The translations under genes were made by a program, and so were the position numbers. A stretch of DNA of 64,000 nt, from positions 19,370,863 through 19,434,862 of the forward strand of contig CM057135.1 of the NCBI GenBank assembly GCA_029964075.1. The letters run 5' to 3'. Under the pieces are notes generated by a model that saw only the letters and a list, made by a program, of their open reading frames with translations, did no database searches and had not been told where the DNA came from. Source of the DNA: Patiria pectinifera. Taxonomy: Eukaryota > Echinodermata > Asteroidea > Valvatida > Asterinidae. Of the stretch, positions 23,326 to 34,654 are shown piece by piece; position 1 is the stretch's first letter; each line of letters opens with the position of its first letter.

Positions 23326-23976
23326 GCCCCCTTTTTTGTACACGTTCTATGGGGAACTGTTGGAGAGGTTTGAGGAGCAATGAGGATCCATTGTAAAGAG
23401 TATTCAATGGGTACGAGGATTACCGGATGTATTGTGTAGAGATTATATATAAATTTGTTTATCATTTTGATGAATGGTATAGGTTTAATTAAAAGACGGC
23501 TGTTAGAACAATAGGTTAATTACATTATGCCCAGCAAAGCAACATAAATTAGGCAAAGCATAAAAGAGGTCACTGTATAAAGTGTATACTATACGGTTAA
23601 ATGTAATTCATTGATGGGTTTAAGGAAGACATTTTTGTAACGGTACCTGGTTTGATTTCATGCGGTCACTGTGTACAATTGTTTTCGAGGAAAGCTTTGT
23701 GAATACGCATGTAGTTGGAACCGCGATCCATAGTTTATAGAGGGCACTTACAATGCATACATTGGGTCACTGACTTGAAGAGCTCGCTCACAGTATGCAT
23801 TCGATATGTATCCATGGAGTCAATGTTTTTCGGTTCACGATTACAATGTCCTCCAATTATAACAGTGTAACAAGTTATTTCGCGTTCGCAACACATTGGG
23901 ACCGGTTCACAAAATTATACGATTGTTATACAACCGCCTTTATAGCGGTTCCGCAGTAGACCACCGTACGTGTAAG
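23326..23976. repeat. Left arm of a 5-kb foldback (about 650 bp)
   Basis: It is the reverse complement, with scattered mismatches, of 27,673-28,330. Shared landmarks are TTGTACACGTTCTA at the outer edge, GTAACGGTACCTGGTTTGATT in the middle, and AGACCACCGTACGTGTAAG at the inner edge. Between the arms lie about 530 bp of unpaired spacer plus the Gypsy element. It could be a foldback transposon or an inverted duplication. No open frame is convincing. Confidence 0.85.
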
Positions 23977-24280
23977 TCTACACTGGGACGTGGCGCACAG
24001 ACGTTTACAGTCACTTATGCAGACTCAATTGTCGTGTTAACATAATAAACATTTAATAGTCTTTTAATAGAGGGAATTTACCGGTTAAATTAGCAATATG
24101 GAATGTATATTCAACCCCGGACATGAATTCAGGTATAGATTGTAATTTTTTAATTTAGTATTGAGAGACTGACTGCATCCTACACATTGTATATTTACAC
24201 CGTCCGATCAGATAGCGCTGTTTCTCTAATCCATAAAGACGTAATGCTTTCAAGACGTGTTACTTAAATCGATTATCTTT

Positions 24281-24446
24281 TGTCGTATGTCCATGCATTA
24301 TGATACGTTCTGTGAGGGACACCAACTACACGTTCCATGAGTAACAGTGTGTATTAAAATGGCGGCGCCCATGCCACGAGTTCGTGTGAAGACTCGGTGA
24401 GTTCGTTCCATTATTTACTGGTTTGGAAGGACCCATAAACACAACA
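24281..24446 (+). repeat. 5' LTR of the Gypsy element
   Basis: Starts TGTCGTATGTCCATGCATTA and ends CATAAACACAACA. A handful of differences from the 3' LTR are visible (for example GGCGGC against TTCGGC). A tRNA-primer-like TGG lies 12 bp after the end, at 24,459. Confidence 0.85.
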
Positions 24447-24597
24447 TAGTGACAGCGGTGGTCCCAGTAAATGTTTGCGGATATAATCAGTGACATTTTG
24501 AGACTATATCACGTCAGGTAGTTGGACATTTTGTGGCTAAACCGTTATTTTTTGTCCGATTCGCCGCGTACGTACGTGTTTCTAACGTACATCGATC

Positions 24598-26346
24598 ATG
24601 TCGCAGTCACAGGGGGCGCCCTATAGTTCAGCTTTGATCGGACGGCTCGATCCATATGACCAAGTAGAGGAAATTACCAACTACCTCGAACGATTGGACC
24701 TTTATTTCAAGGCCAATGACTTTTCTCCAGCCAAGCAGTCTGCTGTTCTGCTGAGTTGTATCGGAGCAAATGTGTACAAAACTGTGAAGAGCCTTTCTGA
24801 ACCTGTGGCAGTCACTGAAAAATCTTACGCTGATTTGTGTACTCTGCTCAAATCGCACTACGGGGCGAAACGACTGGTGATTGCTGAACGATTCCGGTTT
24901 TATCAGCGCAATCGAAATGCTGGTGAGACTGTAGCACAGTATTCTGTGGAATTGCAAACCTTGGCTGATGATGCCCTCCGCGACCGGCTAGTTTGCGGCA
25001 TACGCAGTTTGTTCATCCAGAAACACTTGCTCACTAAAGATGGCCTGACATTCTCCAAAGCCATTAAACTTGCCAAAACGCTTGAAACAGCCACAAAGGA
25101 TCAGCAGGACATTCAGGCCCGGGGAGAAAGTAATACTACTACAGTCCAGGCAGTCCATCAGGTGCAGCAGCGCCAGAAGCAACGCTCCAACAAACCTCCC
25201 ATGAGAAGGGATCAGCGATCCTCGTACCCCAGACTGAGTGGTCCCCTTTGCCAGAACTGCGGCTACGCCTCTACCCATAGAACTTGTCCTGCCAAGGGAC
25301 AACACTGTAAGAGCCGCAATAAGATCGGCCACTTTTCAAAAGTCTGCCGGTCAAGGCCCAAACAGATGCGAGCAGTTCTCCAGACAGATCCAGAACAAGA
25401 GGATGAAACCTGTACTTTTGCAGAGAACGAGTTCTTTGTCGGTGCCATACGCCGACAGCAACTGCACATCGATGACGTTTGGAGACAGGACCTCCATGTA
25501 CATGGACAGACTGTGTCATTCCTACTTGACACGGGCTCTGAGGTCAATATCCTCCCGCTTGACATCTTCAACGTGCTGAATGTCCCCGATAAGACCCTAC
25601 AGCCGTCCTCAACTCGCCTTACAGGATTCTTCGGCGGAAAAGCCACACCAATCGGCCAGACCAGACCCATTTGCCAAGTCACGGGCAAAACTCAAAGCTT
25701 GTTGTTCCTCATCCTGCCTCAGGGAGAACCAGTCATAGGCAAGCATGCCTGTGACTCGCTTGGATTGGTCCACATAGTCTACACTCTACTCAGCCATGAA
25801 AGTGTTTTTGAAGGGGGTGGATGTCTGCATGGACAAGCAGTTAGCATCAAGGTAGACGAAGCCACCACCCCTTACTGCGTCATGACTCCTCGTCGTATCC
25901 CCATTCTTCTCATGCCCAAACTGAAAGAAGAGCTGGAGAGGATGGAGCAACAGAACATCATTCAGCGTATCACTTACCCCACAGATTGGTGCTCGCCTAT
26001 TGTGATAGCGCCGAAAAAGAATGGTGACATTCGCCTATGCGTAGACCTCAAACGACTGAACAAAGCAGTTATCAGGGAGAAGTTTACCATACCAACTGTC
26101 GAAGAAGTCTTCGGCAAAGTCGCTGGCGCCCAGATATTCTCCCTGCTAGATGCCAAGCATGGCTTCTGGCAAGTACCACTGACAGAGGAAAGCCAGAAGT
26201 TACTACCTTCATCACACCATTCGGGCGTTACTGCTTTAAACGCCTTCCATTTGGCATCACATCGGCACCAGAAATATATCAACGCATCATGTGCGACCTT
26301 CTTACCGACATACTCGGGGTCGTGGTGTACATGGACGACGTACTGA
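24598..26346 (+). pseudogene. Gypsy Gag-Pol: capsid-like region, zinc knuckle, protease, first half of RT
   Basis: A single frame of 582 codons. Residues 1-170 resemble Gypsy Gag capsid (DPYDQVEEITNYLERLD). A zinc-knuckle-like cluster spans Cys218-Cys250 (CQNCGY ... GHFSKVC). A retropepsin motif FLLDTGSEVNILP has its catalytic Asp at 311. Reverse transcriptase begins near residue 430 (CSPIVIAPKKNGDIRLCVDL, SLLDAKHGFWQVPL). At about 26,190 the meaningful frame changes and the rest of this frame is noise. Gag and Pol share one frame, as in many Gypsy/mag-like elements. Confidence 0.8.
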
Positions 26347-27053
26347 TCACCGGTCGCACAAAAGAAGACCACGATGAAAGACTCCAGCGCGTTCTCGAAA
26401 TTGCGCAGAACGCTGGACTACAGCCGAACAAGGACAAATGCAAAATCGCCCAAACAAAGGTCGACTTCCTCGGCATGAAGCTCGATAAAGACGGCATCCA
26501 TGCCGACCCTGCAAAGATAGCAGCGACCATCCAAATGCCATCGCCAACCACCAAAACCGAAGTCAAACGACTAATGGGGATGATCAATTGGCTTGCGCGA
26601 TTCATTCCCCATGTCTCTTCAGTCGCTGCACCAATAAATGACCTACTGAAGAGTGATGTCAGCTGGGTGTGGGGATCACCACAGCAGTCAGCTTTTCGCA
26701 GCATTAAGACACTCCTCACATCAGCTCCTGCACTCGCTTTCTATGATCCAAATAAGCCGACCATGGTTAGCGCTGATGAAAGCGAATACGGACTTGGTGG
26801 ATGTATTCGGAAGCAACAAGATGACAAACAGTGAAAGCCAGTGGCGTACTGCTCAAGAAGCCTCACTCCGTCTGAACGACGCTACGCGCACATAGAGAAA
26901 GAGCTGTTGGCCTTGGTGTGGTCGTGCGAAAAGTTTTACGTATACCTCCGAGGCCTTTACGTCGCCATACAGACTGACCATAAACCAGGATTATGTGGTG
27001 TACTAAATCTGACACTAAACTGGAACATTGAACTCTACACTCCACATAACTGA
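26190..27053 (+). pseudogene. Gypsy RT second half and truncated RNase H
   Basis: The frame 26,037-26,834 becomes meaningful from about 26,190: FGRYCFKRLPFGITSAPEIY, the RT catalytic box VVVYMDDVLI, and the thumb/connection (DFLGMKLDKDGI). A TGA at 26,832 interrupts just before KPVAYCSRSLTPSERRYAHI of the RNase H domain, which continues in the same frame to about 26,990 (YVAIQTDHKP) and then loses homology. Frameshift, nonsense codon and terminal deletion make three independent lesions. Confidence 0.8.
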
Positions 27054-27275
27054 ACTCTAGATTGCTCACAAATCAGGACAATTTCAGGATTTTGGCACTT
27101 CAATAATCTCATATAATTTCAGACCAAAACAACCTTAACTGAAACACACTTTCACAGCAGCATTCACAACATATGTTTTAATGCCAGAAAGCATTGCCAT
27201 TTATTTACTGTTAACTATTGTTCATTGTTAATGTGTTTAACCAGTTTTGTTTGTTGACAGCTTAAAGGGGGGAGA

Positions 27276-27441
27276 TGTCGTATGTCCATGCATTATGATA
27301 CGTTCTGTGAGGGACACCAACTACACGTTCCATGAGTAACAGTGTATATTAAAATTTCGGCGCCCATGCCACGAGTTCGTGTGAAGACTCGGTGAGTTCG
27401 TTCCATTATTTACTGGTTTGAAAGGACCCATAAACACAACT
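27276..27441 (+). repeat. 3' LTR of the Gypsy element
   Basis: Begins TGTCGTATGTCC directly after the polypurine tract at 27,264-27,275 and ends CATAAACACAACT before the TCTTT duplication. Same length as the 5' LTR. Confidence 0.85.
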
Positions 27442-27672
27442 TCTTTCACCGACTTAACCTACCTGCATGTACAACGGGGGATGGATTATTGAGCATTCCT
27501 GTACAGACAACGGTAAAGGGGTATTAAGGCTTGAAATCGTGTTTAGTCAGTCAACTTCATTGACTTCTTTCACGTACAGATTTTTGAAGCTCCCGCACAT
27601 GCCGTGCGCTGCTAATTAAGTCCCACTGTCCAATAAAGGGAGCCCCTCAATACTAAATTTAAAAAATACAAT

Positions 27673-28330
27673 CTTACACGTACGGTGGTCTACTGCGGAA
27701 CCGCTAAAAACGCGGTTGTATAACAATCGTATAAATTTGTGAACGGGTCCCAATGTGTTGCGAACGCGAAATAATTTGTTACACTGTTATAATAGGAGGG
27801 CATTGAAATCGTGAACCGAAAAACATTGACTCCATGGATACATATCGAATGCATACTGTGAGCGAGCTCTTCATATCAGTGACCCAATGTATGCATTGTA
27901 AGCGCCCACTATAAACTACGGATCGCGGTTCCAACTTCATGCGTATTCACAAAGCTTTCCTTGAAAACAATTGTACACATTGACCGCATGAAATCAAACC
28001 AGGTACCGTTACAAAAATGTCATCCTTAAACCCATCGATGAATTACATTTAAACGTATAGTATACACTTTATACAGTGACATATTTTATGCTTTGCCTAA
28101 TTTATGTTGTTTTGCTGGGCATAGTGTAAATAACCTATTGTTCAAACAGCCGTCTTATAATTAAACCTATACCATTCATCCAAATGATAAACAAATTCAT
28201 ATTTAATCTCTACGCAATACATCCGGTAATCTTCTTACCCATTGAATACTCTTTACAATTGATTCTCATTGTTCCTCAAAACTCCCCCCCCCCCCACAGT
28301 GCCCCTTAGAACGTGTACAAAAAAGGGGGC
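27673..28330. repeat. Right arm of the foldback
   Basis: Inverted partner of 23,326-23,976. Just outside it (28,340-28,350, minus strand) lies TATATAGG, so the right flank also has a TATA-like box pointing inward, like the left flank at 23,230. The arm includes a C-run (about 28,286) that differs in length from the left arm. Confidence 0.85.
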
Positions 28331-28339
28331 GGGGCACTA

Positions 28340-29775
28340 CCTATATACTGCCGCACTGCACTACTAGCACCGCGTTGCCAAAAATGTATTACATTTTAGG
28401 CTATAGGACGCGCCGTTTGCAAACGTGATTGGTTGTACGTTGACGCAAAACGATGTTGGCGCGAATTATTTTATTATGCAAACGCGCCATTTGCTAATTC
28501 GTTGGCACTGTTGATGGTGTTGTGCAAGATTACGCAAACGTTGAGTTTTTGAAATAATGGCTTCATATGCAGGTCCGGCTTAAACAGTTGCTAATATGAT
28601 TCAGCCTGTTTAAAAAAAAAATTGTATGGTTGCATTTTCACCGGCGTTATAGCTCGGGCATAAACAATTCTTGAGCAAAGACGCATCGAAAATCCTCCGA
28701 CGTTTTTTTTTTCTCGTGCGGGCGTAAAAATTCGGCAAACAGTGGTGGTTATTGAAACCTCGGCTCCGTCGCTGGTGCGGTGCCTTCAACTCTAGCTTTA
28801 GGGCCAAAATTTTTAATGAGCAAAAACTAGGCCGGTTGAAACAAGCAAAATCAAACGTCTCATTTTAGTTGTCAGCAATGATCTTTCCTAACCGAAAACA
28901 ACTGGGATTATAATAATTCCTTGTCGTTGATCTTATCCCTGCCGCGCTGGCCAGCCTTTAAACATTGATACGTTACATGCACACTGCCCCGGCGCCTTAT
29001 ATCGACGGAATAAAGGCATTAGGCCTACGTTACAAAAAAAAATTACATTTATTTTTGTAAAAATCAGAAAGACAAATATTTATTCGTGTATTTTGTACAA
29101 ACACCTTTATCTTTAAAAAGATCATTTCCCAGTTTTATTTCCCCGTTTCTGTTACAGACATAACACAAACAAATCAATTAAAAAACAATCGATAATTACG
29201 GTTTTTTTTTTTTTTTACATTACATCAGTATTCCCTTGTTTTAGCTGAAAGGATATAAAATTACAAACGTGTACGTATCCTGTCGCAGTTTAACAGCTTG
29301 CGTTGTGAAATAACAAATTCATGTACATTTACCTCTCAGCTATTGTAAAAGCACAAGGAATTTGCAACATCACGTGTACAAATACAGTGACGTTGGTTAA
29401 ATTACCCAAAAAAATGGGTGAAAAAACGAACTAATGTAGAATCACAGTTTAAAAGACAGAAAAATGTTTAAAAACATGATCAACGTAAAACCAATTGACA
29501 ACGAAAAATCTCATTTAAAAAAACATATTTTTTCTACAGTGTATGTATTACTATTTTACAAATAACACTTGTAAATTTTCACAATTCTGTCAAAACACAT
29601 CATTGTTTGCGGAAATATGTAATTTTAACATCAAAAGTACCGTTAAAATAAATTGCAGTGTAAATCTGTTTCAAAGTCTTAAAGAAATGACCCTTTTTTT
29701 ACAGAAGACAGATAGCAGTCCATCCCTTCGCCTATTATCTTAAAGAATGTGTTCTCTGTATTGCTGTCTTTCTAG
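28340..29775. other. Spacer without supported genes
   Basis: A/T-rich with poly-T and poly-A runs. Short open frames (28,610-28,807 minus; 29,543-29,743 plus) lack motifs. CCAAT and GCGCCA motifs lie around 28,430-28,510, but no transcript structure is seen. Confidence 0.35.
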
Positions 29776-29937
29776 GAGAACTCGCAATATTTCCATGACT
29801 GGGACATAGTAACACACATAAGGGACATTTTGTGCATGGGTCTTTTGGTCTGTACCCAGTACCTGGAGAGTGTGCCCCAGAACATGCTCCTTACGCAACT
29901 CAAATTCCAAAAGAAATTATTTGTTTCAAAGAGATGA
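29776..29937 (+). CDS. Candidate 3'-terminal exon, 53 codons, unknown family
   Basis: A pyrimidine-rich acceptor GCTGTCTTTCTAG at 29,775 is followed by an open frame starting ENSQYFHDWDIVTHI, containing MGLLVCTQYLESVPQN, and ending LFVSKR then TGA at 29,935. The mixed composition is more protein-like than the surrounding A/T-rich DNA. I do not recognise the family and found no upstream exon, so it may be a relic or a chance frame. Confidence 0.25.
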   Translation, partial: ENSQYFHDWDIVTHIRDILCMGLLVCTQYLESVPQNMLLTQLKFQKKLFVSKR

Positions 29938-31605
29938 GATGTCAATAACCAATGTCGTAACTGTCCAGGGGGTGCAGGTGGGGTCGAGGTACTCCATGAC
30001 CAAAAGAGTGAATTAAGTCTCCAGTTTGTCTACAATATTATTAAATTAAAAGAGCTACAGAAAGCATGTAAAACTGGCCAATTCCATTGTAACTCACACA
30101 TTAAAGTGTAGTCAGGTGCCCCTGTGACCCTGGGTAAGTAGTTGAAATTAAGTAAAATATAATCCTAGGCCCTGTAGATTCACGTATCACTAATATTGTT
30201 TTTAACGGTTATGTTATCCCGAAAGTAATTTCCAATTAATATTCTGTGATAAGTCAAAGTTAATAATAATTCCAAGATAGTAAGTTGAAGCTAATTTAAT
30301 TATGTGATACAAAGTCAGAATTAACTGATCTAACTTAATTTTTATTGCAAATTACCAAATTAGAGCACAATATCTTTTCAGTACAATAAATTGTGATAAT
30401 AAGTCCAAACTAATATTAAGTATGTGAATAAAATAAATGTAATATCTGAGATAATAACTCGAAATTAATAGAAGGCTCATTCCTAAATAATAAGTTAAAT
30501 TTAATTTTCATTCTGAGAATTAGTTTGTTTCTTCTAAGTAACGTATGACCCCTCAGCCCCATATAATACTGTACGCATAACTGTACAATACACCTTGTAC
30601 ATGTGTCCACACATGTATCGTGCCCAGCGCCTGCCTGTACAATGGGGACATAATAATTATAAAAGAAAATTGAATTAAATTCGACTTAGAATACATCAGA
30701 ATTTAAAAAAATATTATACAAAACGTACGGCTGTAATTAATACCCCCGCGCAAAATGCATGCAAGCATGAATATGCATGTTTGCCATGACTGGCTGAAAT
30801 CATTGGTACAACAAGCGGTGCACGGAAAACTATTTGCGGTTGGTTGCAAGCTTAAGGGCCGGTGTCATATGAAAATCATACTCCTATTAAAACCAGACCC
30901 TTTCCCATTTATTGGTTAATCCCTCTCACGTGACCAATGACTATCGTAATTATCATACATACGCATGCGCAATACTACCAAATGAGTCCGAATTTCATAG
31001 TAACGTTAATTGACGCTACAAAGCTGAATTACTGCGAAATGGCGTTTCTTCTGAGGCTGTAGAGAAGATATCAGGTACGATTCAATGTCGAGGAACATCA
31101 TAAGTTGGCCTATATGCTATGTACATATATTTACGCTAGTGTTGATAGCGTTAACGACAGGTCTGCGCGGACTCGGCCAAGCAGGGCCGGCTGTGCGCTC
31201 GGCGGTTTACATGTACATCAGTGTACATCGGTTGACTGGTGACGACAGTGATTTACAATCGACGATCATCTGCTCTACTGTACAATAATACGATACATAC
31301 TTACAAAAAACTTGCACTGAAGTTCTAATATGTGTGATAAAGTATCTTCGAATTACTCGTGAAATCTGTGATGACTTAATGTTGGTCATAAAGAAAATCA
31401 TTAATAGTCGACGGTCGACCTGTCATGAATTATGCATCGCATCGTGTGCTGCACGCGCGCGCCGCGGCCTTAAACGACTGAAATGGACGATTGCGCATCC
31501 ACTGTGCGCACGTTACGAAGCCGGCCGCGCGCCGTGTACAAAAGTTTGGTCCGTGCGTCACCGCTGATGTAGACTTGAAATCAAGTCTGTAATGAGTAGT
31601 CTGTA
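29938..31605. other. Spacer with degenerate A/T repeat and promoter-like patch
   Basis: At 30,190-30,540 GATAATAAGTC(C/A)AA..TTAAT-like segments recur, a degenerate A/T repeat. At 30,900-30,975 CACGTG, CCAAT and TACGCATGCGCAATA (NRF1-like) lie together, which is promoter-like, but the ATG at 31,040 is followed by a stop after seven codons. No gene is supported. Confidence 0.4.
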
Positions 31606-32101
31606 GGGGAGATCCAGGAGAGTTGAGCCACAAGGAGAGTTGAGCCACCCCCTAAAATTCCCACTTGCACTAGAGTGATAAAGCCCAAACGCCCTCTGTT
31701 GGTAGTGTGAAACATAACTTTCCTTTTAGTTAAAGCAGGCAGATGCATAGCAGCTCCATAGAGACGAGGTGAACAAAAAACGCTAAATTGCACTAAAAAG
31801 CAGACTTTTGAGTTACAGGTAAGACCCTTTCCATTACTCACATGTTAGCAACTACTTTCATGGCAATGTTTGCAATATATAGCCTATACATTGTAGTTTT
31901 ATTATGGCGATTTTGATTGAATTTAATCCAACCGTTATATTGGCAATTAAGTCACATGTCAAAATGGCCGACCTAAGGAGAGTTGAGCCACTGACCATGA
32001 GGAGATTTGATCCATGGCTCAACTCTCCTCTGGTGGGTGGCTCAACTCTCCTGGTTCCAATTAAACTAATGATTGCTTATGATTGATATTTCTAGACCAC
32101 A

Positions 32102-34654
32102 ATGCCGCAGGAATACAAGAGGAAAACACACCGTGGGAGTGATGCAGTATCGCTTCAACGCGCAGCACAAGCGGTCCAAGAGGGGAACAGTGTGCGAAAT
32201 GCCGCACGAACATTCGACATAGATCGTATGACACTGAAGCGATACATAGACAAGCAGAGAGAAGATCCTCAGGGAGTAAGTGGATACAAGAACTGTAAAC
32301 TCCGGAACATGATATTTCGTCCAGAGATGGAAAACGAGTTAGCACAGCACATCAAAGATTTGGCAGCAAGTTACCATGGGCTATCGAAAGAGAAGTGTCG
32401 CAGCTTAGCCTATGAATTTGCCTTGGGAAACGGAATTGAAGTCCCTGAAAACTGGCGTGCCACAAAAAAAGCAGGTGAAGCTTTCTGGTTGGGACTGAAA
32501 AAACGCCACAACCTTGCCATTCGTAGCCCAGAGGCTACTTCATTAGCAAGAGCAACCGCGTTTAATCGTCATACCGTAGGTCAATTTTATGACAACCTAG
32601 CGAAGGTCATGGATCAACACAACTTCCAGGCACAGGACATATACAATATTGACGGAACTGGATGCACAACAGTTCAAAAGCCTGGGAGTATTGTCGCTGA
32701 GAGGGGGATCAAACAAGTAGGCTCCGTCACTTCAGCTGAAAGAGGTGAATTAGTGACAGTTGTTAATGCCATCAGCGCTAGTGGTACAGTGCTTCCACCA
32801 TTGTTTATCTTCCCACGAGTCAACTACCGCGAGCACTTCATACGCGGGGCACCTGTAGGTTCCATTGGAGCAGCCACCAGATCAGGATGGATCAATGAAC
32901 AAACTTTCGTGCAGTACCTGGATCATTTCGTGCACCATACACGCTGCACTCCAGACCGAAAGGTTTTGCTCATCATGGATAATCATGAGGCACACATATC
33001 TCTAGCAGCAGTGGACAAGGCAAAGGCAAGTGGGGTTGTTCTGTTAACAATTCCCCCACACACGTCCCACAAGCTCCAACCCTTAGACAAAGCGGTGTAC
33101 AGTCCGTACAAGAGAGCATACGCACGTGCAATGGATGCATGGATGCGTTCCAATCCTGGCAAAACTGTTTCCATCTACGATGTCCCTTCACTTGTGAATG
33201 AGGCCCACATCTCCGCGTGTGTTCCACGCAATATCCTGGCAGGTTTTCAAAGCACAGGAATTCTGCCTTTCAACAGTGACATATTCTCAGATGCCGACTA
33301 CGCTCCAGCAAATGTCACAGACAGAGAACACGATGCCCCCGCAGCCGGCCCAGCAAGGAACCCCGATGCAGCCACAGCAGGCCCAGCAAGGAACCCCGAT
33401 GCACCCACAGCAGGCGCAGCAAGGAACCCCGTCGCACCCACAGCAGGCCCAGCAAGGAACCTCGACGCACCCACAGCAGGCCCAGCAAGGAACCCGGATG
33501 CACCCACAGCAGGCCCAGCAAGGAACCCCGACGCACCCACAGCAGGCCCAGCAAGGAACCTCGACGCACCCACAGCAGGCCCAGCAAGGAACCTCGACGC
33601 ACCTACAGCAGGCCCAGCAAGGAACCTCGACGCACCCACAGCAGGCCCAGCAAGGAACCCGGATGCACCCACAGCAGGCCCAGCAAGGAACCCCGTCGCA
33701 CCCACAGCAGGCCCAGCAAGGAACCCGGATGCACCCACAGCAGGCCCAGCAAGGAACCCCGTCGCACCCACAGCAGGCCCAGCAAGGAACCTCGACGCAC
33801 CCACAGCAGGCCCAGCAAGGAACCTCGACGCACCCACAGCAGGCCCAGCAAGGAACCTCGACGCACCCACAGCAGGCCCAGCAAGGAACCCGGATGCACC
33901 CACAGCAGGCCCAGCAAGGAACCCCGTCGCACCCACAGCAGGCCCAGCAAGGAGCCCTGATGCAGCCACATCAGGCCCAGCAAGGAACCCGGATGCACCC
34001 ACTGCCGACAGGGAGGTGTATGGCACCAACTTCGCAGGTCCTCCATCCACATATGTGTCACCCAGGGATATACAACCCCTCCCTAAGGCCGGGCCTCGGA
34101 AAAGAAAAGCTTCTAACAGAAAGAAAGGTAGCACCAAAATTTTGACTGACACACCAGTCAGAGATGAAATTGCAGCGGCAAATGAAGCCAGCAAGAAAAA
34201 GAAACCAGCTAAGAAAGTTCATCCCCCCGCAAAGAAATCTTTATTCACAAAGTCACAAAGCAAAATCAAGCGCAAAATGTTGCCTTCTGAGAGCTCTTCT
34301 TCCAGCGAAAGTGACACAGCAATGGAGATAGACTCTGATGACTCTGATGGTTCTGAAGAGGAAGATCAGAGTATCATTGAAGGCGATTTTGTCATAGTCA
34401 AAGTCCATGGGAAATCGAGAAGCAATCATTACATTGCCAGAGTTGATGCCTTTGATGGTGATGAATTTGAAGGAGTTTTTCTTCGTCGGGTGTTGAGCCT
34501 GAATGACCGGGCTACGTTTGTTGTGAATACCGAGGATGAAGCACTGTGGTTGCGGGAAGATATAGCAAAGAAATTGCCAACACCCGCCATTATCGGGACT
34601 TCCCGTCGCACACAGTTTCAGTTTCGTTGTATTCTCGATGAATGGAGCCTCTAA
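32102..34654 (+). CDS. pogo/Tigger-like (jerky-type) transposase with 20-copy repeat insert
   Basis: 850 codons without interruption. Residues 15-55: Psq-type helix-turn-helix (VQEGNSVRNAARTFDIDRMT). Residues 70-150: CENP-B-like second HTH. Residues 180-395: DDE_1 domain with YNIDGTG (Asp184), IMDNHEAH (Asp293) and SHKLQPLDK (Asp329), a DD35D spacing typical of pogo. Residues 411-632: twenty repeats of APTAGPARNPD (11 aa). Then a basic NLS-like GPRKRKASNRKK, a Ser/Asp/Glu-rich linker, and a C-terminal domain from EGDFVIVKVHGKSRS to the end, a module common in jerky-like transposases. It should bind the subterminal GAGAGTTGAGCC repeats and cut DNA in the nucleus. The repeat insert is far longer than usual for the family. 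Confidence 0.9.
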   Translation: MPQEYKRKTHRGSDAVSLQRAAQAVQEGNSVRNAARTFDIDRMTLKRYIDKQREDPQGVSGYKNCKLRNMIFRPEMENELAQHIKDLAASYHGLSKEKCRSLAYEFALGNGIEVPENWRATKKAGEAFWLGLKKRHNLAIRSPEATSLARATAFNRHTVGQFYDNLAKVMDQHNFQAQDIYNIDGTGCTTVQKPGSIVAERGIKQVGSVTSAERGELVTVVNAISASGTVLPPLFIFPRVNYREHFIRGAPVGSIGAATRSGWINEQTFVQYLDHFVHHTRCTPDRKVLLIMDNHEAHISLAAVDKAKASGVVLLTIPPHTSHKLQPLDKAVYSPYKRAYARAMDAWMRSNPGKTVSIYDVPSLVNEAHISACVPRNILAGFQSTGILPFNSDIFSDADYAPANVTDREHDAPAAGPARNPDAATAGPARNPDAPTAGAARNPVAPTAGPARNLDAPTAGPARNPDAPTAGPARNPDAPTAGPARNLDAPTAGPARNLDAPTAGPARNLDAPTAGPARNPDAPTAGPARNPVAPTAGPARNPDAPTAGPARNPVAPTAGPARNLDAPTAGPARNLDAPTAGPARNLDAPTAGPARNPDAPTAGPARNPVAPTAGPARSPDAATSGPARNPDAPTADREVYGTNFAGPPSTYVSPRDIQPLPKAGPRKRKASNRKKGSTKILTDTPVRDEIAAANEASKKKKPAKKVHPPAKKSLFTKSQSKIKRKMLPSESSSSSESDTAMEIDSDDSDGSEEEDQSIIEGDFVIVKVHGKSRSNHYIARVDAFDGDEFEGVFLRRVLSLNDRATFVVNTEDEALWLREDIAKKLPTPAIIGTSRRTQFQFRCILDEWSL
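33332..33995. repeat. 33-bp coding minisatellite, about 20 copies
   Basis: Unit CCAGCAAGGAACCCCGATGC + ACCCACAGCAGGC. Variants (NPD, NLD, NPV in the coding frame) are arranged in a repeating order, NLD NLD NLD NPD NPV appearing twice, a sign of recent higher-order duplication. Since 33 is divisible by 3 and the unit lacks stops, other frames are also open (QQAQQGT, GLLWVRRGSL and AGPAVGASRFL), which create long shadow ORFs on both strands. Confidence 0.9.

Larger units (their letters stand above)
24281..27441 (+). mobile_element. Defective Gypsy-type LTR retrotransposon
   Basis: Two 166-bp LTRs (24,281-24,446 and 27,276-27,441) are nearly identical, flanked by a 5-bp duplication TCTTT (24,276-24,280, 27,442-27,446). 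The purine tract AAAGGGGGGAGA abuts the 3' LTR. The internal region encodes gag, protease and reverse transcriptase but stops within RNase H; no integrase is present, so at least 1.5 kb is probably missing. LTR similarity suggests a fairly recent insertion; the element is not able to move by itself. Confidence 0.9.

Noticed and set aside
24628..26719. Minus-strand frames up to 146 codons over the Gypsy element
   Set aside because: Antisense shadows of Gag-Pol.
31040..31080. First exon beginning ATGGCGTTTCTTCTGAGG near an NRF1-like promoter
   Set aside because: It meets TAG after seven codons and has no partner exon.
33198..34194. Long open frames of 315, 298 and 152 codons on both strands over the pogo transposase
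   Set aside because: They are produced by the 33-bp repeat, which has no stop in several frames; the sequence outside the repeat in those frames has no motif.
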